A DNA stretch of 64,000 nt from Rhizophlyctis rosea (lineage: Eukaryota; Chytridiomycota; Chytridiomycetes; Rhizophlyctidales; Rhizophlyctidaceae): NCBI GenBank assembly GCA_027596075.1, contig JADGJC010000235.1, positions 1 to 64,000 on the forward strand. The letters run 5' to 3'. The notes under the pieces were generated by a model. That model ran no database searches and was not told the DNA's origin. It worked only from the letters and a program-made list of their open reading frames with translations. Below are positions 40,244 to 51,400 of this stretch, one piece after another; position 1 is the stretch's first letter; each line of letters opens with the position of its first letter. Position numbers and translations under genes: made by a program.

Positions 40244-42079
40244 CTTTACTGTGTGCAAGGGGCTCCTTAAATTGGAATTTCAAGAGCGGTCTGCATGAAA
40301 GAATATTCAATGTTGGTCAGCGTCAGATCAAGAAGCTCGTGTCTCCGGCACTTGTCAACCCAGCATTGAAGAACATATCCTTTGTGACATCGGCTGTCTC
40401 ATGCTCCTCCGGCGGAAGCTGTACAGAACTCCTGCCGCGGAATTTATGTCCTCTACAATCAATCCTCCCCCACAACCACCCACCACCCACCCACCCACCC
40501 ACCCCATCCATCCATCCATCCATCCATCGCCCTGCTCTTGTCGCACGTCCGAACACATCTATCATCCATCCAGCATCCTTCGTAACCTCTAGCTCTTCTA
40601 TTGCAACCGCTCTTCCCTATCATACTAACCTGCAACGAGTGCGGTATATGAAATTGCAAAGAGTCGGATGGTTGTGTTGTGAACTATTCCCAAAGGGGCT
40701 GGAGGTGCCATGTGGCTTGCACGAGACAGCCACATTGGTGGCGGTGTCACTGGATACCACATACAGTGCATCCGGTGATGTGATTAACAAATTCATCTTC
40801 GATTGAAGACAGTTTGAGTTGACAAGAAGCTTGAAGCTGTTTGTTTTACTGCTTCCAATTTTGGCTGACAATCCAGTGGACCGTTGCACTGACGGTATCG
40901 CTGACAACCCTGCGGCTCAAGGGGGATGGCATTACACCAATTCGAGCCACCCAGCACCGCCATAATGTTCATATTAGAATGCGCAAGCCATGTAGGAAGA
41001 GCATCAGCAACATTGATTTCCCCACGTATCAGATTGGTTAAGTGCTATGAGCAAGTTGGCATTCATGATTTGCCCAAGCGAGCGAGCAATCTTCAACTTG
41101 GTTGGCTAATCCATGACAACTGTCACTGCAGATGAGGGCAGATCAGTGCTGAACAGCATGATTGCCGGACTGGCTAGCTTTGCTTCATGATGTTGAAGAC
41201 AATGCACCCTTCGCCATCAAGTAGCGATGTGGACAACAATGTCGGTGACAATGGTAATAAATTAATTTTCAAGGTTACTCTTGGCTTGGCAATCGTGGAA
41301 GCCACGGAGCGCTCGGAGCGCGCAGAAGCCCGTCAAGAGGTCAAGGCTTTCAAGGACGAGTTCCGAGTTGGGACCCTGGAAGGTCTGAGTAGGACCGCGG
41401 GAAAACCATGCTTCGATGTAACGATGTTCAGGTCATTGGATTTGGATATGGGTAAACCTTGATGATTATCATGATGAAATGAACGGCAACAGCCGGAGCC
41501 CCGGAGCTCGCCAGGCCCATTGTATGCTGACGTCATGGCTGTGCCACCCCGGGTTTAGCACGTGGCATTGAGGCGGATACGCGGACATTTGGGTTCCTGG
41601 AAAAATACAAAAACCTGGGCAACACTCGTAACAATGATGTCGGAGGGCTGTGTATGTCCACACCAATTGGCAGGCATGGTATGCAGGCTGGTTACGTAGG
41701 TAACATTTGTGTGTGCATGGTACAGATGGTACACCGACCCCCGACAAGTTTATGGACATGAGCAGGTTATGGACACATATGTTTGCAATGTGTAGCACAC
41801 AGCGGACAACGGCACAGCATATCTGATAAGAAACAACTGAAAAGGTCCACATCCGAAATGCGGATACCAAACCCATGATTGTCAAAATCAGAACTTGTTG
41901 AATGGGGTTGCTCGCAACACCCAACACGGGTGGGACACAGGATAAGGGCGCGTGCTGACCTCGCGGGGAGAACGATAGGTCTGATTCTTCCGCAGAACGC
42001 TGGCTTATCAAATCTTACAAAAGACTCCATTAGGTATTACCCCGTTCGTTGCAAAGAGAACACATCACCTACGTAAACC
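40244..42079. other. Divergent intergenic region
   Basis: Holds the P0 promoter and the GT4 gene promoter. Contains (CCAC)n and (CCAT)n runs at 40487-40529, about 250 bases upstream of P0, and a perfect CRE-type palindrome TGACGTCA at 41528-41535. A 91-codon frame at 41187-41462 has no family match and weak coding character. Confidence 0.45.
40487..40529. repeat. Tetranucleotide microsatellite, CCAC then CCAT
   Basis: About four CCAC units pass into six CCAT units upstream of the P0 gene. Confidence 0.8.
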
Positions 42080-43803
42080 ATGCTTCAAGTAGCAACGCAT
42101 AATCTTGCTCCTCACCATGACCACCATACATCATGGCAAGCAACTCATCACATGCTAACCGGTACATCCACTTCCACGATACCAGTACAACGTTCTTGGC
42201 CTTTGTCATCAAGCAAATGCCACATCTATATCCGTCAAGCTGCTGAAGGCCTCTTTGCCTGTTCTGGTAAGTAGCAATGGCCTTATCCTTCCATTGGCAT
42301 CACTGAACTTAATTATACGAACCAAACACAGGAGGGTATAAAGCGAACCTTGCTCTTGCCCGGGCAATGTCGTTGGGCGGGCATGGCGTCACCATGGAAG
42401 TTCGATGTACCTTGGAAGATGCCAAATCCGTGGCGACAAATGGGGACGTGGAAGAGAGTGAAGTCATGCTGGGCGACCAGGTGGTGAAGATCTACCGCTT
42501 TGAATGGGAATGGCCACCATGCAAGGGGAAGAGCATTCAAGTCATTGGTTTAGATATCAATGCGTGGGTGTGCATCTTCGGGACTGGACAACAAGGCAAA
42601 GGGAAGGGGTTGTGCAAGCTGGACAGATGGAAAGGATGGTTGGAAGACAAGATCTCGGACCCCTATCTTGCATCTTTAACGATATTTGCCCTCAACGAGA
42701 TTCGATTATCAGGCGCAACCCATTACATCTGCAATGAGGCCACCTCACTCAAAATCATCACCTCAAACCCCACACCACCTTCCTATGCTCGCATCTTCCT
42801 ATGCCATGCTTACGAGCACCTCCCATTCGGACCCTACGCCTCCCATACCGGCTTCCTCTCAAGTCCGCCAGACCTCGCACGCCTACATCAAATCGAAGGC
42901 ATTTGGACTGTCTCCAAAGCTCTGGAACAGTACATCCGGCATTACGATGAAGGCCTTAAAGACGTGGTGACATTGCCCAACCATCCATTTGTTTACGCAA
43001 CCGATCAGGGAGAATGGGACTCCATTCCATTCCATGACAATTTCGACACGGGCAAGATTGCAGCTATCAATCCAGGGGTGGTGAAAGGTTGGCCAGTCCT
43101 GAAGCGGGTGGTGGAGGAGATGCCTGATGTTGAATTTTTGGCTGTGAAGAGTTGGGCTGTCTCGGAGGGCGTGGAAAGAGAAATTGGAATGCTGAAGAAC
43201 CTGGAGTAAGTCCTGCATTTGCGTGCAATGTAATGGCAAATATTCCTCTTCATATGCTCATCCGTTTCCTAGACTGGTCCCGTCTACAAAGGACATGTCC
43301 ATCTACTGGCCTCAAATCAAAATCCTACTAGTGCCTTCCGTATGGCAAGAAGCCTTTGGCCTAGTAGTCGTCGAAGCCATGCTACGTGGAATACCAGTCA
43401 TCAGCAGCGACACAGGTCAGTACCACAGCACCTCATCCGTCTTCACCACAACCAAACTCATACTAACCATCAATCAACAGGCGGTCTTCCCGAATCCCAT
43501 CTCTCCATACCCTACGTCCTCCCTGTAACACCTATAACCGGCGCCCGCGAAACACACCCACACCAACATCAGCTCTTTGGCGAATACAAAGTTCCCATAC
43601 AAGACGAAGCGCACATCAAGTCATGGGTGCAGACAATACGGAGTCTTGTCAATGATCGAGAGACGTACGAAGCAATAAGACAAGCAGGACGGGCGAAAAG
43701 TTTAGAGTACTGCAAAGGAGTGGATTTGCCAGGTTACGAACAATGGTTCCACGAGTTGACGGCAAAGTTGGAAATGAACCAGGGAGAGGGGTTAGGGCGG
43801 TGA
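42080..43803 (+). CDS. Family 4 (GT-B fold) glycosyltransferase
   Basis: Four exons (42080-42266, 42332-43205, 43273-43415, 43481-43803) give 508 residues. The N-terminal half contains GGYKANLALARAMSLGGHGV, a Rossmann-type start with a Gly-rich loop. The C-terminal donor-binding half has GKIAAINPGVVKGWPVLKR and then VPSVWQEAFGLVVVEAMLRG, the E-x7-E motif of GT4 retaining glycosyltransferases, followed by GIPVISSDTGGLPES. No signal peptide or membrane segment is obvious, so a cytosolic enzyme using a nucleotide sugar is likely. Acceptor and sugar cannot be told from sequence. The splice frame is consistent throughout. Confidence 0.8.
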
Positions 43804-44425
43804 AGACAACCTTCCAAATAGAGATCGATTCAACATACCATATTTTGTACATAAGAACGGTAAAGGGAAACGAGTCAGTTGGAGTATTAACTATTATCTT
43901 CGATGCACAAATACATACAACTGTAGTGTGATCATTTATATACAATGTAATATGAAAACTGCTGGTGACAGTATGCTACCTCTAACTAACTACAAAAATC
44001 CCCAACCGAAATCCAAGACAAGCGTGCCCCCATTGCTCCTCGTCCTATATACCATACCCGCCTTATAATATACAGTGCTGCAGCTAATGTTAGCACAATA
44101 CTATATACATTTCCCCACCGATATGACCGCCACTTCACCAAGCGTCGCATTGGCCGTCGCCGCCACAACCCTCCCCACCATCGGGAACTGAGTCATTCGT
44201 GTGTAACATGCGACCAATGCAATCAACCCAAGACTCGGCGAACAAGATGAAAAATGTGCGAAGAGTACATGTTCCCGCCATGACGCATCGGATCGTGAAA
44301 CCGGATGTCCGAACCACTCCTTCCCCCCTTTGCAGCCCACCCGCCACCGCTATATCAAAGTGGCGATACTGATCCCGTCCATCACTGATATCTTCCATAT
44401 AGTGACCACCACACGCCATCTCTAC
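43804..44425. other. Convergent 3' spacer
   Basis: A/T-rich 3' ends of the glycosyltransferase and PPR genes. No supported gene. Confidence 0.5.
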
Positions 44426-47126
44426 CTATTTTCGATACCCAGAACGATTCGACCGTAACGACGACTTCATCGATCCCAAAACATGCTCCCCAATGACATT
44501 ATCCGGGCCCTGTTTCTTTCTGACAACCTCGCTTCGAATCTCGCCCACCGCCACAGCTGAATGCCGCTTCACCATCTTTTCCATGCCCCAATGGTGGTCT
44601 GCATTTTTCCCCATTACTTCAACGGACGTAACCGCGCTATTGCGAACTTCAGGTCCGTTCTCTTTCGGACGCGGATTCGGAGCAGAGGCTCTCCCACTCA
44701 CGGTCCTCTGTTGGATGCGTAACCGCCGTTCTTCAAGCTCCTCCTTGGTGGGCACCGTAACCCCATGCATCTCCATAAACGCCCGCACTTCCTCATATTT
44801 CGACTGTTCCTCGTACGTTAAACATTTCCGCAGCATTATACCCCCAACGACTTCCAACTCCTCCTTCCACTGTCTTCCATCCACCGGGCTATCCCCCATA
44901 CTCCCAACGTCCGCCGAGCTAGAACCATCCGACCGATCCCCAGTCCCATGCTGCAACCACCGCGTCCACACATTCCACATTGCATTCAAATCCCTCGATA
45001 TCCCAGCATGATACGCTATCAGAACGCAAGTAATATACATATTCCAATCAATGCCCAACCGTTCCATCTCCTCCAAAATCGGACCGACCGGCTGACCCGT
45101 ATGATGGCAGGCCAGGAGGAGCTGTTGGAACGTAAAGCTATCCGGCTGTTGACCATCCGTACGCATCATCTCGTAAAACTTAGACGCATCCTCATATCGT
45201 TTCTCCACCACCATTGCAGCTATCAGATGGTTGTAGAGTAAAGCCCGAATATGATATCCTGCCGCAACCAGTTTCTTAACCCATGAGAGCGCCTTCGACA
45301 CATCCTTGGTATGCCGCAAGTGTCCCAAGGCCATGAGTTCGTAACATGCGTATACGACATGCCCCCCGAGCCCCTCCGACACCGTCAACACGTGCTCCGC
45401 TTTCTCTAACTCGTTCCGAACCACCAGCCCATGGACTAAATGATATATGGCTCCCGGACCCAAAGGACGGTTCAACTGCCGTGATTCTTCAAACAGCCCC
45501 ACAGCTTCCTCCAGTCTCCCCTCCTCTCGACAGGCTCGTATAAGCTCCCGGTACGTGATCAAATCAGGTTTCAGACCCCTCATCTTCATTGTCGCATACT
45601 CTTCAGCGGCCTTTTCCAAACTCCCATGCCTTGCCTCCACCACAATCACATACCGATAGCTCTCCGCATCCGGTGCATATCCCGCCACGGCCATGTCCGT
45701 CACCGTTTGTCTCACCATCTCCACATCACCCGCCTGGCTGAACATGTACATCGCAGCATGGTATTCGGATCTGCCCATCTTCATCCCAGACGAACGTAAG
45801 AGCCGATAGAACCGTGATGCGTTGACGATCAAGTCCTCTCTTGCGTACGCACGGATAAGCAGAACATACGTCCGCATGTTTGGAGTTACGTCCGCCAGAA
45901 CCATCCGATCGTAGATATCTTTGGCATCGTTAACCCGTCCCGAATGAATCAACCCGATAATCAAAGCGTTGAAAGTTTCGGCATCTGAGCCCTGACCCCT
46001 CGCCTGAAGCTCGTTCAAAATGCTTTGTGCTTCTTCTCCTCTATTTTGCTCCATGTACGACCGGAGAAGAACGTTATATGTAGCGTCTGTCGGTGTGACC
46101 CCCCTTTCCCTCATTTCCGTGTGCAAAGTATCCACCAGGGAATAGTTCTTCGCGATTGAAGCAGTATGCATCGCAGTTGTGTATATGTCCACCCGCGGGA
46201 TCGTTCGGTCCTTGAGTTCCTCGAATTCACGCAAAGATGTCGTGAAGTCTTTTGCACGGGAATGAGCTAAGATAGACCAATGCGTTAGGTTTTCATCAGA
46301 GCCGAATCCTTCATTTCCTGCCCATTCGGCAACCGACTGCAACCCTTTCACATCGCCACCCCGACCCAGCGCACGTGCAAGCAGATCGAATACGATGCGA
46401 TCAGACTCAATCCCACTCATTCGCAGAGTATCCATGAAGCCCTTCGCTCCTTCCAGATCCAGATCTTCTACGCTATCGACTATGTGTAGGTGGAAAGGCA
46501 ACAAGTTCATGGCTACCATCCACTCTGAATGACCCGCCAACCGCAAAAGATAATATAAGCGGGCTTTCCATCCCTCCACATTCTCCTCACGCAGAAGGGA
46601 TGCCCGAGCAGAGCGTAGTCTATCCCGGAGTTGACGGATGTCGCTACGAGAAAGAAGGGAGCGAGCTGTACGATCTTCGGCAACAACTAGCAATTGCTGC
46701 CAGGTCGTAGCAGGATGAAAATCTTCGTCCGCAATAAGTGACCGCAACTGTTCCAGAGCTGGTGGGACAACGTTATGGGATTTGACAGCTGATTGGGAAG
46801 ATTTACGACTGTTGAGATCAAGAGGTCATGAGCTTCCATCTCAATTCCGCTACCTCACCTCCACTTTGGGCTGACAAAGGCGCCTGCGATACTTCCGCTA
46901 TAATACTCTCAGTCCGAGGTGCCGTTCCTTCAATGTGTTGCGTACGAGTGGTATGGAAGAACGCTCTTTGAGCCGCGTGCGACCGCCAGAGAAGTTGACG
47001 TTGGCAGCACGTCGGTGACCGTGCATTGGCAGGAAGGGTATAAGTTGCTTTCGACTTTCCAGTGTGGACGATGATAGCAGCATAACGTCGACAGGTTTGA
47101 ATGCAACACTGCCATACGCTCGACAT
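44426..47126 (-). CDS. Pentatricopeptide repeat (PPR) protein, probably mitochondrial
   Basis: Two exons (47126-46859 and 46788-44426) give 876 residues. The start is the ATG at 47126: MSSVWQCCIQTCRRYAAIIV followed by an Arg-rich, acid-free stretch ending RAFFHTTRTQ, typical of a mitochondrial presequence. From about residue 290 there are consecutive ~35-residue PPR motifs, for example VTPTDATYNVLLRSYMEQNR, DAETFNALIIGLIHSGRV, VTPNMRTYVLLIRAYAR, LKPDLITYRELIRACREEGR and QPDSFTFQQLLLACHHTGQ. PPR proteins bind organelle transcripts base by base and act in processing, stability or translation. The C-terminal ~150 residues are polar and disordered. The RNA target cannot be inferred. Confidence 0.88.
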
Positions 47127-47596
47127 GGAGGTTTGACCGCGACCGACGAGCACGTTCTCAGGCCCGAGTATTGTAAAAGCGTGTTGTTATGAAGTTGATT
47201 GTTCGTCAGTCGACCATAGTTGCCTGCAACGACCAAAAACTCTGTCAGAGTGGATACCGAAGGTAAAGGGACCAGAACACGTAAACAATTTCAAAAGAAG
47301 TGCTCAAAAGCAAAATACTCACCAGCAATATGGTGGCCGATATCACTCCAGATATAGAGACCATACAACAGTAGGCACCACGGGAGTGAAACGTACTGAT
47401 CGTAACGAAGAAAGATTGCGCAGATACCTACCGTACCTAGGTACCTAAAAATATGTCCAACAAGCACAAAGGCAATGCGGGTGATGTCGATGATTTGACC
47501 TGAGTCATGGTCCTGATGGATGATTACGTAATCAGTTCTATTGAGGGAACGGGTACCCACATTTCGAATTGTATGCAATTCCAGAGCTTTGTACAT
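46898..47596 (-). CDS. Putative small membrane protein overlapping the PPR gene start
   Basis: An ATG at 47596 opens 91 codons with two likely membrane segments (RIAFVLVGHIFRYLGTVGIC and WCLLLYGLYIW). It ends at a good donor (47323, GTGAGT). A good acceptor (GTTGCAG, exon from 47223) continues the frame to a stop at 46898, 199 residues in all. The second exon overlaps the first exon of the PPR gene (46859-47126) on the same strand in another frame, so the two cannot both be translated from one simple transcript. The second exon may instead be leader for the PPR mRNA. I recognise no family. Confidence 0.4.
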
Positions 47597-47728
47597 TAAC
47601 TACGAACATTATATACACTTTTGTACAGAGAAAGGGACGTCACGCGCAATTCATGCGCAGCACCCCACACACATTGGTCCCACATTACTAAAACCAGCAC
47701 TCCTCAACGAAAGTAAACAAAAAAATCC

Positions 47729-48316
47729 CTACCCAACACGCTCCGCACCCCTCCTCTCCACCCGAATCCACCATTCAGCTATCTTCCCCAACAACCTAAC
47801 AAACCCCACACTCTCACCACCCTTCACCTCCCGCCCACCCACCCCAGCCGCACAACCCTCACAAACCGCAAACGGATCAACTACAAAAAGCCGTAACAAA
47901 AACCCAACAAAAAAGCACAACCCCCCAACCAACACAACTTGCAAAACAGAGTAAACAACTTGTTCTCCCGCCAACCCCTCAGTCCTCCCAATCGAACCCC
48001 CTCCAAGCAAAACTCTGTCCCCACCCTTAACCGTGATCCGCCCCTTATCGCGTGTCGTCGACGCTCCAGACTCCCCCGCAACACGTGAAGACAAAGTAGA
48101 CACGTTTCCAAAGTCCCCAGTATCAACACGCGCCGGCTTGCTACCACCTATGCCGTCCGCCGGCGGCTGGTGCTCCTGTGGTCGCTTGTTACCCAGCAAA
48201 TCCTTATCCGAAACTCCCGATTGCAACTCGTATTTCGATTTCGATTGCAGATTGGACGAATCTGCCTGTAGATGCACCACATCAGTTTGTGAACTTTTGG
48301 GGGTGGATGAGATCAT
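47729..48316 (-). CDS. Hypothetical single-pass membrane protein
   Basis: A single exon of 195 residues starts with ATG (MISSTPKSSQTDVVHLQADS). The first ~115 residues are Ser/Gly-rich and disordered. One strong membrane segment follows (VVYSVLQVVLVGGLCFFVGF, then LLRLFVV), then a short basic/Gly-rich tail with a Cys pair. No signal peptide, so it may be a tail-proximal anchor protein. The C-terminus ends WWIRVERRGAERVG. No homologue recognised. It lies 172 bases past the 3' end of the START gene on the same strand. Confidence 0.5.
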   Translation of the reverse strand: MISSTPKSSQTDVVHLQADSSNLQSKSKYELQSGVSDKDLLGNKRPQEHQPPADGIGGSKPARVDTGDFGNVSTLSSRVAGESGASTTRDKGRITVKGGDRVLLGGGSIGRTEGLAGEQVVYSVLQVVLVGGLCFFVGFLLRLFVVDPFAVCEGCAAGVGGREVKGGESVGFVRLLGKIAEWWIRVERRGAERVG

Positions 48317-48488
48317 AATTCATATTCCCACCTTCTTGTCCGTGACAACTCCAAAAAGTTGTTTCTCCGGGAAAGAGAATGCCCTTTTGCGGTTCCCAAC
48401 TAAACCAGGAATGTCCACCCTCAATAAGTCCCGGCTAGATCGACTGCATATATGCAATGGTAAAAACTCATCAATGTCATGGCCACAA

Positions 48489-51400
48489 TCAAGCCACTAC
48501 CGTGCATTGACGTGCAGCATACCTCAACTTCCTTACCAACTCCTCTTTTCCCCTCCAATCCGCCGCCTTCGTAACCACAGCCTTGACTCCACCCACCAAA
48601 ACTTGAAACTCCCCCAGCGTCTGCCCTTCTCTTAACTTGTCCGCAAACACAATCGTAACATGGCCCCGGAACCACCGCTCCCCACCACCGGCATTCTCAA
48701 CATCAGCCGACAAGCGATAAAACCGATCTCTCGCGCCCACAGAGACCGATCGTTCGAGAAACGTCGACTCCGACCCCATGACGTCGTCTCCGTCTCCCGC
48801 CGTCCCTCTCATTCTATCCCCCATCTCCGCACTCCCCACCATCGCATAAACTCTAATAGCATGCTTCGTCACTCCAGCGCTCCCTCCACTCTGTCCCACC
48901 CCACCACCAGGCCACCTCCGCCCCGCCAAAGCCCCCCACGTATCCGAAATCCTCCCAACAGCCCCCTCAACAATCGACCCACCCCTCGGACTGCCACTCC
49001 CCTCCCCACCTCCCGCCCCCAAATGCGTCGCAGAATGCGTCGGCACCGGCGGAATCTCCGCAACCTCAATTCGCAACTCCGGCCCCGCACCGCCACCCAA
49101 CCCTTCCCCCGCCTCACTCTTCCACCCAACATCATACCCAAACCTCTGCCGACTAACATCAACAACAATCTCAACCAACATATTCCGATCCCTCTCCAAC
49201 TCCTCCTTCACAGTCCTCCCAACCCCAGACTCCTCCATCTCAAGATGAAACGTCTCCCCGCCATCCTCCCCACCAACATCATTCCCAGTTTTCAATTTCT
49301 TCGGCCACCCAGCCTCAAACCCAACCTCAAACCTCCCCGCCCCACTCTTCACAGCCTCCTCCTTCACAACCCTAATATCCTCCCTCTTCCTCCTCAACGT
49401 CACAACAGGATCCAAATCCTCGTCTTCAGGCCCCTTTACACTATTCAACCCCCCACTCATATTCCTCGACGGACCCGGCCAACGCACGTAAGGCGGCGCG
49501 CCCTGCATCTTCAAAAACGATTCGAGACTAGCCGGAGATTTGGCTACTGCCCCCAACAGGACGCCCTGAACCGTCAACGGTATGCTGCCGCCCAGATCGA
49601 GTTTGACAAAATACGTCGCCCGTGTGGAAGGGATAGGGTAATGATGCGGATCTTCATATGGATCTGGAATTTGTACCCAAAGTTTGTCGGATGAGAAAGA
49701 CTTGCAACATAAAGCACAATTTTACCAATAATCAACATGTCAAGAACCCTCACCGATAGCTTCAAGCACCCATCCAGCAAGAACAAGATTTGCTCTCATT
49801 TTCCCCACCCCAACATTTTGCAACAACTCCCTCCTCGCCGAATCAGACAATAGATTCTCCGGAATGGACGTACTAGCCGAAAGGATAGTCGGCAAGGCCG
49901 TTCCGGTTGCTGTCGAAGGAACAAGTTTATTGATCTCCACCGCTACAATATCTCGACGGCTGAATCACAGAGGCAGAGGATAAGTGGAATGAACGATCCT
50001 TGCATATGGTACTTTCTGCCCAATAAAATCGAATTCATAATCATCGATAGGGAAGCACCCACCTCATCGGAAAATATCCCCGATAAGTAGCATACGTCGT
50101 CCGAATTCCATCCCCGCAATACTCCAACTGCTTGCCGCTCTCCATAGTCTCGTCCCCTACCAAATCAACACGAAAAAATCAACAAAAAAAAAAGAAACAA
50201 ATGATCAAAGCAGAAAAGCCCATGACAATAGACACTCACAAGCCCTCCGACACTCAAAACTCCTCAAAGCCGCAAAAGTCTCCTCAGGACTGAACCCCTC
50301 AACAACCTTCACCCCCTTCCAAACACTCGTTTGATCCCCACTCTCATCCCCCAAAACCGGCAACTTCTTCTCAATAACCAATCCACTCCTCAAACTAGAC
50401 ACCGGCATCCACTCATACGTCTCGGCCCTCAACGCCGCCAACCGGTTCATCGCCCCCTCCGCAGCATTATAAAGTGATCGGGTCCGGTCCAAATCCGGTG
50501 GTCGGTCCTGTAACGCCAGAGAACTATTTCGCGGTCGTAACGTCGATGCGCCGTTAACAGCACCGTCGTGTTTTTCGTCCATTCGGGTATCCCACGCGGT
50601 TCCAGCAAACGTCGACGTGACAGAAAGACGTCCCGGAGATCCCCACCCCGTCGCACCACCTCCCGGCGAAATCGACGACAACGACGGGTTCTTCCGATGC
50701 CGAATCCCACCCCTTACCGCCACAGGCGTCGAACCCGCCCTAGAACTCCTCTCCTCTCCACCCTCATCCTCCCGCCCCACCTCCCCACTCTCCACCCCAT
50801 AGTCCATCGTAACTCCATTAACAACCAACCCCGTCTCCCTTCCCCCCTTCCGAACCCTCAACTTGACATTCGCATCCCCAATCCCCTCCTCAAACCAAAT
50901 CCTCAACACCACCGCCCCCTCCCCATACGCCGCAGAATCCTGCACCCACGCAACATTCGCCCCCTCCCCAATCCTAACTTGTCCACTTTCAAACATCACA
51001 TCGACATTCCCCTTGCCCCACCGTTCCAAATCAACTCTAACTTCCAACCCCCTCACGTCTTCTCCGCCTTCCTCACCACCACCCGCCGACGCAACAACCG
51101 CAAAATCCACCTCATAGTCCCCACTATCCTGATCATAGTTCATACGAGACACACGACACCCGTTCAAGACCGCTATACACGGCGGCGGTGCATATTTGCG
51201 GAGGTAGTCAACAACGGACGCGACCATCAACGGCGTCTGGACCGAGACCATTTTCAAAACTGCCGATGGAAGCCAGCCGCCTGGATGAGTCTAAGAAGAT
51301 CAATGTACAAGCATGTCAGTTTCAGCATTATCCATATCTCCCTAAACATCACACCAACCGCAAAACAAGCACAATAACACACCTGCGCAATATACGTAAT

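Noticed and set aside
48660..49694. 344-codon plus-strand frame rich in Pro, Arg and Asn
   Set aside because: Antisense shadow of the last START-gene exon, which joins the other ten in frame.
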